Source: PALSA-505 sp963699015
GTDB lineage: Bacteria; Actinomycetota; Actinomycetes; Streptosporangiales; Streptosporangiaceae
DNA: 64,000 bases
Reading direction: 5' to 3'
NCBI GenBank assembly: GCA_963699015.1
Contig: CAVOSX010000002.1
Span: 1,286,628-1,350,627 of the forward strand
Part shown: one piece after another, positions 32,713-41,353 of the stretch
Layout: each line of letters opens with the position of its first letter
Numbering within the stretch: position 1 is the stretch's first letter
The notes under the pieces: model-generated
Told to the model about the DNA's origin: nothing
Seen by the model: the letters and a program-made list of their open reading frames with translations, nothing else
Database searches by the model: none
Position numbers and translations under genes: made by a program

Positions 32713-33164
32713 GATCTGATCGATTACGATCGAATTAGCTCATCCGATCATGACTCCGCCACTTCCCGGTGACTGGTCGCCTGCTGCGGATCCGCGGGAT
32801 CTGCAGGATGGCCACCTCATGCCTGGATGCGCAAACCCTACTTGACCTCGCATTATGTGATTCGATTCGCTCGACTCGACGGGGCGCGGGGCGAGGAGAA
32901 CCGAGGGGCTCTAGCTCTCGTAACCTCAGTCTTGATGCCTGAAGTTTTTGAGAGTAGTTTGCCTAATAATGAACAAATTAGAGCATAACCGCGCAGTCAG
33001 GCAGGGTGTCCGGGGCGGCGGCCAGCCCGAGGTCGTCTGCACGAGCGCATCAGCGATCGGCATGCCCAGCGACAGCACTGCCACGGCACTGTCCCCGCCC
33101 GATGTCCCGCTCTCGGGGCCGGGGAGACCCGATCGGCTGCCTGCCCGCGAAAGGAGTGGTGAGG
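32713..33164. other. 452-bp intergenic region before the glycosidase
   Basis: No gene is seen. Parts are notably AT-rich for this genome (around 32710-32760 and 32930-32990), with gatcgattacgatcg near 32718 and a promoter-like ttgcctaataatgaac near 32958. No clear operator was identified. Confidence 0.45.
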
Positions 33165-35444
33165 GTGACTCGTGAGCGCGTGATCGGGAGGAGTCATGTG
33201 CCTGCCCGGCCGAGGCGCCGGCCGGGCTTGGCAATGATGGTGGCGGCGCTCGCCAGCGCGATCGCGATTGTCGCGGCGGCCGTGCCGGCCGCGGCCGGCA
33301 CCCGCGCCACACCGGCGGGGAAACAGATCCTTTCCGGCCGGCCTGCCGCCACCCGCTTCGCCGACCGGGGAAGTTCGCTCGCCTTGACCCGGCCGGCCTC
33401 GGCTGGCGGTCCGGGCTACAGCATCGTGGTCAGCGAGAACCCGTTCGAGGTGACCACGGCTCGTGACGGCCGGACCGTGCTGGCCACGACCGGGAGCAGC
33501 CCGACGGCCGCCGCGGCGAGGTTCGTGGCTGGCGGACGCTCCTACCTGGCCACCAGGGTGACCTCCACACGGTGGCAGGGCGGAGTTCTGACCCTCCGGC
33601 TCGCGACGACCGATCCGGGCGTGAACGTGACCTATACGGTGACCCCCAAGGCCGATCGGTACCGGGTTCACTGGCAGGTCAATGACGAGTCACGCGTGGT
33701 CTCCTCGGTCGGCGGGGATTACGCGCTCGCGCCGGCTGGAGACTGGTACGGCGAGGGCATCGTGGAAAACGGCCAGGGCGCCCCTTACAGCAACCAGCCG
33801 TGGCCGCTGAGCTCAGGTCAGGTCAATGACAACGAGGTGGGCCCCTTCTCCTACTTCGTGCACAATCCGTTCTGGTTCACCAAGTCGTCCGCCGGTATAT
33901 GGGTCGATACCGACAACGTCATGAACGTCCAGATCAATGCCGGCAAGAGCGGCCGGGCCAGCTTCCTCGTGACCAACAGCACCCGCTCGAACGACGGCGA
34001 TGTGGGTGCCCCGGCCGCCGTCGGCGACTCCCGCGATTACAACGCGACGATATTCGTCGAGTCCACCCCCAGGGCGGTCTACGAGGACTACGTCGGCATC
34101 GCGGGCAAGCCGAGGCGCAGCGACACGCCGCCGCGGCAGTACAAGACTCCTTTGTGGGACGACTGGGGTGACCTGCATCTCGGCGTGACCCAGTCCAGTT
34201 TCCTTGCCTACGCCCGCAGCCTCGCCGACAACCGCCTCCCCGCCCATACCGTGATGCTCGACGACGGCTGGGCAGCCGGCTACGCCGACCACGTCTTCAA
34301 TCAGCCCGCCAAGTTCCCCAACCCGAAGGCAATGATCCGCCAGATCCACAAAATGGGATTCGGCTTCGGCCTGTGGGACACCTTCTACGACAACCGGAAC
34401 GGAGACAGGGCATCCGTCCTCTGGCCGTTCCTCGACAAGAAGGGCTATCTCCTCAAGGCGGTCAGCAATCCGATCCCGTTCGGTACGAAGTCCTCCTGCG
34501 CCACCACCTGGTTCGGCGGCGGAAGCAGCGACCACCCCGGGCTGGTCGACCTCGCGAACCCGGCTGCCCGCGCGTGGCTGAAGCAGAAGTTCGACACGCT
34601 CGCCCGGCGGTACGGCATCAACAGCTGGAAATTCGACACCCAGATCTATGACCCCAAGTGCCAGCCCTATCCCAACACGACCAAGATGGACGCCCAGAGG
34701 ATCGGCCTGAATTTTATCAACCAATTCGATCTCGGCGGCCAGGGGATGATCTCAAGCGCCTGGACCGGGACGCAGCGCTACGGCTTCGCCACCGACTCGA
34801 TCGACAAGAGCGCCAACTGGGCAGGTCTGCAAGCCGCCGCCCACCAGGCGCTCTCCATCTCGGTCATCGGCTACCCGTTCACCGAGATGGACATGATCGG
34901 AGGCTCTGACGGGTCCAACCCGCCTGCCAGCCCGACCAAGCCGGTGCTCGTACGCTGGGCGCAAGCGGAGGCGCTCACGCCGCTCATGATGGGCTCGGTC
35001 AACCCCGCCCGCTACGGCCAGCAGGCGATCAACCTCTACCGGGACGCGATCCGTCTTCACGAGCGGCTGTACCCGTACCTGATGAGGCAGGTCGCCCGTG
35101 CCGTTTCCAGCGGGGAGCCGATCATGAAGCCGATCTTCTTCGACTACCCGAACGACCAGCGGTCCTACACGATCAACGACGAGTGGCTGTTCGGCGACTC
35201 GCTGCTCGCGGCGCCGGTGCTCGCCAACGTGACCAGCCGCGACATCCACGTCCCAGCGGGAAGGTGGTATGACGTTCTGCACGGCTGCGCGGTCAACGGC
35301 CCGGCAAACCTGCGGAACTATCCTGTCAGCCTCGCCGACGTCCCGATGTTCGTGAAGCTCGGTACCAGGGACACCGGAATGCTGCTTGCCGCTCTGGCTC
35401 ACCGCAAGCAGGCAGGCGCGAACACCCGGCAATGCAGGGGCTGA
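33165..35444 (+). CDS. Secreted GH31-family glycosidase
   Basis: This 759-residue precursor starts at GTG 33165 behind AAGGAG (spacing eight). The signal peptide core is LAMMVAALASAIAIVAAAV. The mature part contains the N-terminal beta-sandwich region and the TIM-barrel with VMLDDGWAAGY, GFGFGLWDT, and WKFDTQIY, where the Asp at the end of the strand fits the GH31 nucleophile position. GYPFTEMDMIGG and PTKPVLVRWAQAEALTPLM are typical of the C-terminal part of the barrel. The family acts on alpha-glucosides or alpha-xylosides; exact specificity is unclear. It is convergent with the sugar permease genes and probably feeds them. Confidence 0.85.
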   Translation: MTRERVIGRSHVPARPRRRPGLAMMVAALASAIAIVAAAVPAAAGTRATPAGKQILSGRPAATRFADRGSSLALTRPASAGGPGYSIVVSENPFEVTTARDGRTVLATTGSSPTAAAARFVAGGRSYLATRVTSTRWQGGVLTLRLATTDPGVNVTYTVTPKADRYRVHWQVNDESRVVSSVGGDYALAPAGDWYGEGIVENGQGAPYSNQPWPLSSGQVNDNEVGPFSYFVHNPFWFTKSSAGIWVDTDNVMNVQINAGKSGRASFLVTNSTRSNDGDVGAPAAVGDSRDYNATIFVESTPRAVYEDYVGIAGKPRRSDTPPRQYKTPLWDDWGDLHLGVTQSSFLAYARSLADNRLPAHTVMLDDGWAAGYADHVFNQPAKFPNPKAMIRQIHKMGFGFGLWDTFYDNRNGDRASVLWPFLDKKGYLLKAVSNPIPFGTKSSCATTWFGGGSSDHPGLVDLANPAARAWLKQKFDTLARRYGINSWKFDTQIYDPKCQPYPNTTKMDAQRIGLNFINQFDLGGQGMISSAWTGTQRYGFATDSIDKSANWAGLQAAAHQALSISVIGYPFTEMDMIGGSDGSNPPASPTKPVLVRWAQAEALTPLMMGSVNPARYGQQAINLYRDAIRLHERLYPYLMRQVARAVSSGEPIMKPIFFDYPNDQRSYTINDEWLFGDSLLAAPVLANVTSRDIHVPAGRWYDVLHGCAVNGPANLRNYPVSLADVPMFVKLGTRDTGMLLAALAHRKQAGANTRQCRG

Positions 35445-35496
35445 CTGACCCGCGGCCTGGCGACCAGGAGCGGATCCCGGCCAGCCATCCGCCGTG

Positions 35497-36420
35497 CTAT
35501 TTCAGCGAACCGCCCGTGACGCCCTGGACGATGTAGCGGTTGAGTACGAGGGCGATGATGCCGGGGACCGCGGCGGCGAGCACGCCGCATGCCATCAGCA
35601 GGGTGAACGGAACGATCCGCTGCCCGTTCAGCGCCGCAACGAACACGGTGACGGGCTGGGTAGACAGGTTGCTGGTGAGCACCAGCGGGAACAGGAACTG
35701 CGCCCAGCCGAGCAGGAACGTGATGATCGCGGTGGCCGCGATGCCTGGCATGGCCACCGGCACGATGACCTGTATCAGCGCCCGGGTCCGTGAGGCGCCG
35801 TCAACCCACGCCGCCTCTTCGAGCTCGGGCGGGATGCTGTTGAAGTAGTTGTAGAGGATCCAGATCGCCAGCGGCAAGAACCCCGACGTGTAGACCAGGA
35901 TCACGGCGATATAGGTGTTCACCAGGCCCAGGCTGCTCATGATCCGGTACAGGGGTATCAGCGTGGCGTACGCGGGCAGCAGCAGGGTGGCCAGCACGCT
36001 GGCGAAGATGGCCCGCTTGAACCTGAACTCCAGGCGGGAGAATGCGTACGCCGCGAACACGGCGATGACCACGGTGAGGATCATCGCCGCACCGGATTCG
36101 ATCACGGCGTTGAGCATTGACCGGCCGAACTGGTACGCGATGCCAGACCCCGAGGCGGTGATGCCGAACAGTGACCGGTAGCTGGCGCCGGTGAGCGGCG
36201 AGGGCACGTAGTGCGCGGGCTGGCTGTTGGCGGCCGACAGCGTGGTGAGGCTGGTGTTGGCCGCCCAGTACAGGGGGAACAGCGACCACACCAGGATCAC
36301 CGCGATCGTGACGACGCGCCCGGCGATCCTGGCCGCGCGGGCAGGCACGCCGGGGGCGGCCCGGCCGCCGGTGATCCGGTTCGCGGCCCGCGCCGCGAGC
36401 GTTGCCGGCGCCGTTGTCAT
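35497..36420 (-). CDS. Sugar ABC transporter permease (MalG-like)
   Basis: This 307-residue carbohydrate permease has six membrane segments, and the EAA loop EEAAWVDGASRTRALIQVIVP marks the site that contacts the ATPase. ATG 36420 overlaps the MalF-like stop (ATGA). The C-terminus ends in the common MalG pattern LNRYIVQGVTGGSLK. It is the last gene of the operon SIS - binding protein - MalF - MalG. No ATP-binding subunit is encoded in the window, so a shared MsiK/UgpC-type ATPase elsewhere must drive it. Confidence 0.93.
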   Translation of the reverse strand: MTTAPATLAARAANRITGGRAAPGVPARAARIAGRVVTIAVILVWSLFPLYWAANTSLTTLSAANSQPAHYVPSPLTGASYRSLFGITASGSGIAYQFGRSMLNAVIESGAAMILTVVIAVFAAYAFSRLEFRFKRAIFASVLATLLLPAYATLIPLYRIMSSLGLVNTYIAVILVYTSGFLPLAIWILYNYFNSIPPELEEAAWVDGASRTRALIQVIVPVAMPGIAATAIITFLLGWAQFLFPLVLTSNLSTQPVTVFVAALNGQRIVPFTLLMACGVLAAAVPGIIALVLNRYIVQGVTGGSLK

Positions 36421-37313
36421 GCCGCGGGGTCCACTCGGCGGTATATCAGCGCGAGCGTCGCCATCGACAGCAGGGCGGTAGCCAGCGTCACGAGCAGCGA
36501 CAGGGCGTACCCGCCGCCGAAGTTGAGGTTCTGGAAGGTCGTGATGTAGGTCTGCAGCATCACCGAGGAGCCGAGCGGCGCGTTCCCGTTCAGCACATAC
36601 ACCTGGTCGAAGATGTTCAGCGACAGCACCAGCGCCTGGACGGCGGCCACGGCGATGGCCGGCCGGATGAGCGGCAGCGAGATGCGGCGGAATGTCTGCC
36701 ACGGGCCGGCCCCGTCAACGCGTGCGGCCTCGTAAAGGCTGGTCGGGATGGATTGCATCGCCGCCAGGATGATCAGCGCCGACAACGGGGTGATCTGCCA
36801 CACCTGCACGATCTCGATCAGCGCGATCGTCAGCCACCGGTGCAGCCCGAGCCACACGGCGTAGCTGCCGATGAGGTGCAGCGAGTGCAGCGCGCTGTTC
36901 ACGACCCCGAAGTTCGGGTCGTACATCCAGTTCCAGATGACAGCTTCCACGACAGCGGGAAGCGCCCACGGCAGCACCACCAGGGCCAGCACGATCCCGC
37001 GCAGCCGGAACCGCTGCTTGAGTGCCACCGCGATCACAGTGCCGAGGACGACGGAGAACACCACGCCGATCGCCGCGTACACCGCCGTATTGACCCAGGA
37101 GGCGCGGATGACGGGGTTGGCGAACAGATCCCTGAAGTTCTGCAGGCCGTCGAACCGTGCAGGCGGGTCCAGCGGCGTCACCCGGAAGAACGCCTGCACG
37201 GTCGTGACGATCGTCGGGTAGAACGACAGCGCCCCGATAAATACCACCAAGGGCGAGAGCAGGATGTAGGGCAGCATCCGCCGCCGGACCAGCGCGCTCA
37301 GCCGGACCGCCAC
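36417..37313 (-). CDS. Sugar ABC transporter permease (MalF-like)
   Basis: This 298-residue permease has six predicted membrane segments and the EAA loop YEAARVDGAGPWQTFRRISLP. It begins with GTG 37313, 43 bases after the binding-protein gene. Together with the MalG-like subunit it forms the membrane channel of a CUT1-type importer. The N-terminal YILLSPLVVFIGALSFYPTI is the characteristic first helix of this family. Confidence 0.93.
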   Translation of the reverse strand: MAVRLSALVRRRMLPYILLSPLVVFIGALSFYPTIVTTVQAFFRVTPLDPPARFDGLQNFRDLFANPVIRASWVNTAVYAAIGVVFSVVLGTVIAVALKQRFRLRGIVLALVVLPWALPAVVEAVIWNWMYDPNFGVVNSALHSLHLIGSYAVWLGLHRWLTIALIEIVQVWQITPLSALIILAAMQSIPTSLYEAARVDGAGPWQTFRRISLPLIRPAIAVAAVQALVLSLNIFDQVYVLNGNAPLGSSVMLQTYITTFQNLNFGGGYALSLLVTLATALLSMATLALIYRRVDPAA

Positions 37314-37356
37314 CTCACCGTCCCATCTCCGCGGCGCTGCGCGGGGTCATGCGCGC

Positions 37357-38688
37357 CTATCCGGAGGCCTTGAGCTGGCTCGCCTGGCTTGCGATGTTCT
37401 TTATCGCCTGCTGGGTGGTCTCCTGCCCGGCCGCTGCCTGGTGGATGTTGGTGTATACCGCGTTGCTGAACTGCCCGTACCACGGCGGGGCTCCCTCGGG
37501 AAATGGCGCTCGCGCATGATCGCGCAGCAGGGCCGCCAGTTCGGAGGCCTGGGCGAGCTTCCCGGACTTGGCCAGCAGATCTAGGCTGGACAGGCGGGCC
37601 GGCAGCGGGAAGCCCTCGATCACGTCCTTCGGGCCGTTCAACCCGGCCCAGGTCGCCTGGTTGTTCGTGCTCGTGAACCACTTGATGAACTTGGCCGCCG
37701 CGTCGGGGTTCTTGGCCGCCTTCGGGATGCCGATGCCATCGGGGTTGGCGATGTTCGACCCAGGCCCGGACACACCCGGCGTGGGCACGTAGCGGACCTG
37801 ACCTACCACGCTCGAAGACTGCGGCACGTCGTAGATGGACCCGACGCTCCCCGAATAGTCGCACAGCACGGCGGCCACCCGGTTCTTCGCCATCTCGGTC
37901 GTGAACCCGGTGTAGTCGGGAATGTTGATGTTGCCCTTGGGCACCAGGCCGCTCTTGTACGCGTTGACCATCCAGGTCAGCGCCTTGGAGCCGGCCGAGC
38001 TCGGCGACGCGAACTGTGGATTGCCTGCCGAGTCCAGGACCTGCCCGCCGAACGCCGCGGTCATCTGGTACCAGCAGGTGGACAGGCCCTCGGCCGCGGC
38101 GAAGTGAATGTCGAGCGGGCTGCTCATCCCGTGCGCGCGTACCTTGTCCAGCGCGGCGGAGAACCCGCTGAGCGTGGACGGAGCGGTGGAGACGCCGGCC
38201 TTCTTGAAGTCCTTCGAGTTCACCGTGGTGACGATGAACGACGCGTCGAACGGCATCCCGACCAGCTCGCCGTGGGTCATGAACGTGGCGAGCTGTGGCA
38301 TGTCCGCCTTCAGGCTGCTCGCGTTGAACCACTTGCCCATGGGCAGGAACCAGCCCGTCTTCGCGTACTCGCCCACCTTGGACCAGTCAACGTCGGTGGC
38401 GTCAGCGAAGTAGCTATTGGACGAAGCGGCCGCGGCAATCTTGGTCTGCAGGTCGTCCCAGCCGATCTCCACCCAGTTCACCTTGATGCCCGTCTGCTTC
38501 GTGAACTGCTCGAGCACCGCCTTCGGGGGGCTGGGGTAGTGCATCGCCACGGTGATCGACTGCGTTCCGCCGGCCTGGCTGCTGCTGCCGCCGCCGCCGC
38601 TGCTCCCGCAGGCGGCGCCGGAAACCAGCAGCGCTGCGGCGAAGCTCAATGTCAGTGCCCGTCTGCCAGGCAACCGCGATGGTCGCAT
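37357..38688 (-). CDS. Sugar-binding lipoprotein (extracellular solute-binding family 1)
   Basis: This 443-residue precursor starts at ATG 38688 behind GGAGGAG. The lipobox VSGAAC, with the modified Cys near residue 27, follows a hydrophobic core (LSFAAALLVSGAA) and a Gly/Ser-rich linker. The mature protein has the two-lobed family 1 fold, with TVAMHYPSPPKAVLEQFTKQ and KPDAAAKFIKWFT-like segments, and ends with the C-terminal helical region typical of CUT1 proteins. It delivers a mono- or oligosaccharide to the adjacent permeases. The specificity is unknown but may match the product of the GH31 enzyme. Confidence 0.92.
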   Translation of the reverse strand: MRPSRLPGRRALTLSFAAALLVSGAACGSSGGGGSSSQAGGTQSITVAMHYPSPPKAVLEQFTKQTGIKVNWVEIGWDDLQTKIAAAASSNSYFADATDVDWSKVGEYAKTGWFLPMGKWFNASSLKADMPQLATFMTHGELVGMPFDASFIVTTVNSKDFKKAGVSTAPSTLSGFSAALDKVRAHGMSSPLDIHFAAAEGLSTCWYQMTAAFGGQVLDSAGNPQFASPSSAGSKALTWMVNAYKSGLVPKGNINIPDYTGFTTEMAKNRVAAVLCDYSGSVGSIYDVPQSSSVVGQVRYVPTPGVSGPGSNIANPDGIGIPKAAKNPDAAAKFIKWFTSTNNQATWAGLNGPKDVIEGFPLPARLSSLDLLAKSGKLAQASELAALLRDHARAPFPEGAPPWYGQFSNAVYTNIHQAAAGQETTQQAIKNIASQASQLKASG

Positions 38689-38711
38689 GTCTCTTCTCCT
38701 CCGGGGGGACG

Positions 38712-39608
38712 TTAACGGACCGAGGAACCCTCCGGCAGGATCACCGATCGGGTCAAGAACCGCGGGTGGGCGGGATCGAGCCCTTGCCCGCGGGCGTTTG
38801 CCACCGCGAGACGCTGAGCGAGGAGCAGCGCCACCATCGGATCCTCATCCGATTCGGCCCAGGTGGCACCCGTCGAACGCACCTCGCCGGACAGGCCATC
38901 GGGCGCCGGCCCTAGCGACCACACGGCCGAGTGCGTGCCGATTGTGCTGATCGGGCCGTGGCGGAATTCCATCGCCGGGTAAGCCTCACTCCAGGCTGCG
39001 CCTGTCTCGCGCATCTTCAGCGCCGCCTCGCTCGCCAGGGCCGCGCCGGCGCCCCGGCCGAGAAACACGAACTGCCTGAACCGCGCCGGGTCGAAGGGCA
39101 ACTGCGCGGTCAGGGCGCGCTCGGCCTGGATGGCGAGCGCCCCGACGTCCTGGCCCAGATTCGCGCGCAGCAGAGCGAGCACGGAGGTGGCGAACCGGGT
39201 CTGCACGATCGAGGCCTCGTCGGCGAACTCAAGCGTTATGGCGTCCTGCGCCATGCCCACGACGGGGGCCTGCGGCGTAGCGGTGATCGCGATGACCTGC
39301 GAGACCGCGGACAGCCGCGGGATCAGGTCGAGTATCTCGGTGGTCGTTCCGGAGCGGGTGATCAGGACGACGCCCTCGTAGTCGCGGCCGAGCGGCATCT
39401 CCGAGGCGGGGAACGCGTCGGTTTCGCCCTGCCCGGCCTGCTCGCGCAGCGAGGCGTAGGCCTGCGCCACGTAGTAGGAGGTCCCGCAGCCGACGGCAGC
39501 GACCCGGGTGCCCGGGGCGGGCAGCTGACGCCCGGCGCGCGCGGCATCGGCGGCCGCGATCCGCCAGCAGCGCGGCTGGTCAGCGATCTCCTGATCGATT
39601 TCGCTCAT
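38712..39608 (-). CDS. SIS-domain sugar isomerase/deaminase (AgaS/GlmS-like)
   Basis: This 298-residue protein carries two SIS domains. The first contains VGCGTSYYVAQAYASLRE and LITRSGTTTEILDL, the phosphosugar binding loops. The second contains LGRGAGAALASEAALK and the AMEFRHGPISTIG motif with the Glu and His of the isomerase/deglycase site. It is similar to AgaS and the isomerase half of GlmS, so it likely isomerises or deaminates an amino-sugar phosphate. ATG 39608 is used. It is the first gene of the sugar transport operon and is divergent from the DeoR-type regulator. Confidence 0.88.
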   Translation of the reverse strand: MSEIDQEIADQPRCWRIAAADAARAGRQLPAPGTRVAAVGCGTSYYVAQAYASLREQAGQGETDAFPASEMPLGRDYEGVVLITRSGTTTEILDLIPRLSAVSQVIAITATPQAPVVGMAQDAITLEFADEASIVQTRFATSVLALLRANLGQDVGALAIQAERALTAQLPFDPARFRQFVFLGRGAGAALASEAALKMRETGAAWSEAYPAMEFRHGPISTIGTHSAVWSLGPAPDGLSGEVRSTGATWAESDEDPMVALLLAQRLAVANARGQGLDPAHPRFLTRSVILPEGSSVR

Positions 39609-39692
39609 AAGGAGCACTTTAGAGCGGAAGCAGTCATCACAGCAAGGCGATGTATGCTCGGTAGACCGGATGCCGATACAATAAAGCGTGCT

Positions 39693-40451
39693 ATGCACAG
39701 ATCGGCACGGCTGAGCGCGATCCTCGAGCGGCTCGCCAACGGGACGTCGGTTGCGGTAGCCGATCTCGCCGTTGACCTCGCCGCTTCCCCCGCTACTATC
39801 CGGCGGGACCTGGCCATGCTCGAGCAGCAACGTCTCCTGGCCCGGACCCACGGCGGGGCGGTCGCCCACACGGTCACCTACGAGCTGCCGCTGCGATACA
39901 AGGGCGTCCGCCACGCCGAGGAGAAACAGCACATCGCCCGCGCCGCAGCCGCTTCGGTGTCAGAAGGGATGGCGGTCGGGCTGACCGGCGGGACGACCGC
40001 CACCGAACTGGCCCGCGCGCTCGCCGACAAGCAGCAGATCACGATCGTGACCAACGCCCTCAACATCGCATCCGAGCTCGGCCTCAGGCCCAACCTGAAG
40101 CTCATCGTGACCGGCGGCCTGGTCCGCAGCCGGACATACGAGCTGTCCGGGCCGCTCGCCGAGGCGAGCCTCACCGGGCTCAACCTCGACGTGGCCTTTA
40201 TCGGCGTCAACGGCATCGACGCGCACGCGGGCTGCACCACTCACCAGGAGGTCGAGGCGCATACCAACGGCGTCATGATCCAGCACGCCAGGCGGGTGAT
40301 CGTGGTGGCCGACAGCTCGAAGATCGGGAAAGTCACCTTCGCCCGGATCTGCGAAGCGGACGCGGTAGACGAACTGGTCACCGACGATGCCGCCGAGCCT
40401 GACGCGGTCCGCGCCCTGACCGAGGCCGGCGTTCACGTGGTGCTTGTGTGA
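39693..40451 (+). CDS. DeoR-family transcriptional regulator
   Basis: This 252-residue protein starts with the DeoR helix-turn-helix RLSAILERLANGTSVAVADL, followed by AASPATIRRDLAMLEQQRLL, then the phosphosugar-sensing domain with GLTGGTTATELARAL, VTNALNIASEL, VTGGLVRSRTYELSG and VADSSKIGKVTFARI. DeoR repressors respond to sugar phosphates. It is divergent from the SIS and sugar transporter genes and is very probably their regulator. The ribosome-binding site before ATG 39693 is weak. The gene is followed by a palindromic terminator. Confidence 0.93.
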   Translation: MHRSARLSAILERLANGTSVAVADLAVDLAASPATIRRDLAMLEQQRLLARTHGGAVAHTVTYELPLRYKGVRHAEEKQHIARAAAASVSEGMAVGLTGGTTATELARALADKQQITIVTNALNIASELGLRPNLKLIVTGGLVRSRTYELSGPLAEASLTGLNLDVAFIGVNGIDAHAGCTTHQEVEAHTNGVMIQHARRVIVVADSSKIGKVTFARICEADAVDELVTDDAAEPDAVRALTEAGVHVVLV

Positions 40452-40454
40452 CCG

Positions 40455-40470
40455 CAAGCCCGCGGGCTTG
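40455..40470. terminator. Palindromic terminator CAAGCCCGCGGGCTTG
   Basis: This perfect 16-bp palindrome lies just after the DeoR stop and before the end of the convergent YjbR-like gene, and it can fold as a six-base-pair stem with a small loop. A second palindrome at 40477-40490 is inside the coding end of the other gene. Confidence 0.55.
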
Positions 40471-40472
40471 AC

Positions 40473-40862
40473 CTAGCACCCCATGGGGTGTTGGTTCACC
40501 AGACGGGGCGGCGCACATGCGAGCCAGCCGTCGGTGATCGCTTCTCGCAATGCCGTCCTGGAGACGTTCTTCAGCTGGATGAGAACGGCCGAGTAGCCGT
40601 CGAAGTGCGGAATCGTGAAGAAGGCTCCGGGCTGGGCGGCGAGCACGGCCTCCTTCTCGCCAAGATCCGCCGCGCGAACCGCAAGGATCGGACCCTCCGG
40701 CGGGCCGGCGTCGCCGAACCGCTTGATGTCTGCCTTGCTGAACGGCCGCTCCCACGCGAAGCCCTTCCCGGCGACGAACCAGGTGCGCGTGCCGTGACGT
40801 TCGCCTTCGGTGACTTCCGGCAACGCCAGGGCCATCCGGGCCGCATCATCAACGGTCATCAT
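40473..40862 (-). CDS. MmcQ/YjbR-family DNA-binding-like protein
   Basis: This 129-residue protein has the CyaY-like fold of the YjbR family: ARMALALPEVTEGERHGTRT at the N-terminus, then TWFVAGKGFAWERPFSKADI and the C-terminal ALREAITDGWLACAPPRL with the conserved Trp. The family is widespread and often called DNA-binding, but its biochemical role is poorly known. Two adjacent ATGs (40862 and 40859) are possible starts. It is a single gene between DeoR and dodecin. Confidence 0.88.
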   Translation of the reverse strand: MMTVDDAARMALALPEVTEGERHGTRTWFVAGKGFAWERPFSKADIKRFGDAGPPEGPILAVRAADLGEKEAVLAAQPGAFFTIPHFDGYSAVLIQLKNVSRTALREAITDGWLACAPPRLVNQHPMGC

Positions 40863-40946
40863 TTCGGTACCGTACCCGCACCCTGCTGCCGCTGATCGCG
40901 CTCCAGGTATAGCCGCTTCGCGCAGCTGCCGCCGGGAAGGCGGGGA

Positions 40947-41156
40947 TCAGTGGTCGGGTTCGTATTTGAACGAGAGCTGAAGCTTGGTCCGGTAGGTGAT
41001 CGCGCCGCCCTCGTCCAGGTGAATGTCCTGCTTGACGACCTCGCCCACCCGAAGGTCGCGGAGCGTCCCGGCCGCCGTCCTGATCGCCTCTGCTGCCGCG
41101 TCCTCCCACGACGTGCCGCTTGTCCCGATGATCTCGGTCACCCTGTACACGCTCAT
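40947..41156 (-). CDS. Dodecin family protein
   Basis: This 69-residue protein has the dodecin pattern VYRVTEIIGTSGTSWEDAAAEAI and RVGEVVKQDIHLDEGGAITYRT. Dodecins form dodecameric flavin-binding shells that buffer flavins in the cytoplasm. ATG 41156 is preferred to a longer in-frame start, because GGAGAG lies at good spacing and homology begins with SVYRV. The Trp in TSWEDA fits the flavin stacking residue of bacterial dodecins. Confidence 0.93.
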   Translation of the reverse strand: MSVYRVTEIIGTSGTSWEDAAAEAIRTAAGTLRDLRVGEVVKQDIHLDEGGAITYRTKLQLSFKYEPDH

Positions 41157-41353
41157 GTGGCTCTCCTTCGATGGCTTGCGCCCAGCCTGGGCTGCTGCGG
41201 CCAGCCTGTCACAGCGCAGCGCTGCCAATTCGCCGACGGCTGGGCGGGCGACCGCGGGCCCGCCGGGGCCCGGAGCCGGATGAGGCGCCGTTATGAACCG
41301 GTGACCGGGCCGCCTGAGACAATGATCGCCTGGCGGCGCTACCGGGGGTGACC

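Noticed and set aside
40477..40490. CACCCCATGGGGTG palindrome
   Set aside because: It lies inside the C-terminal codons of the YjbR-like gene; the neighbouring 16-bp palindrome in the gap is the better terminator.
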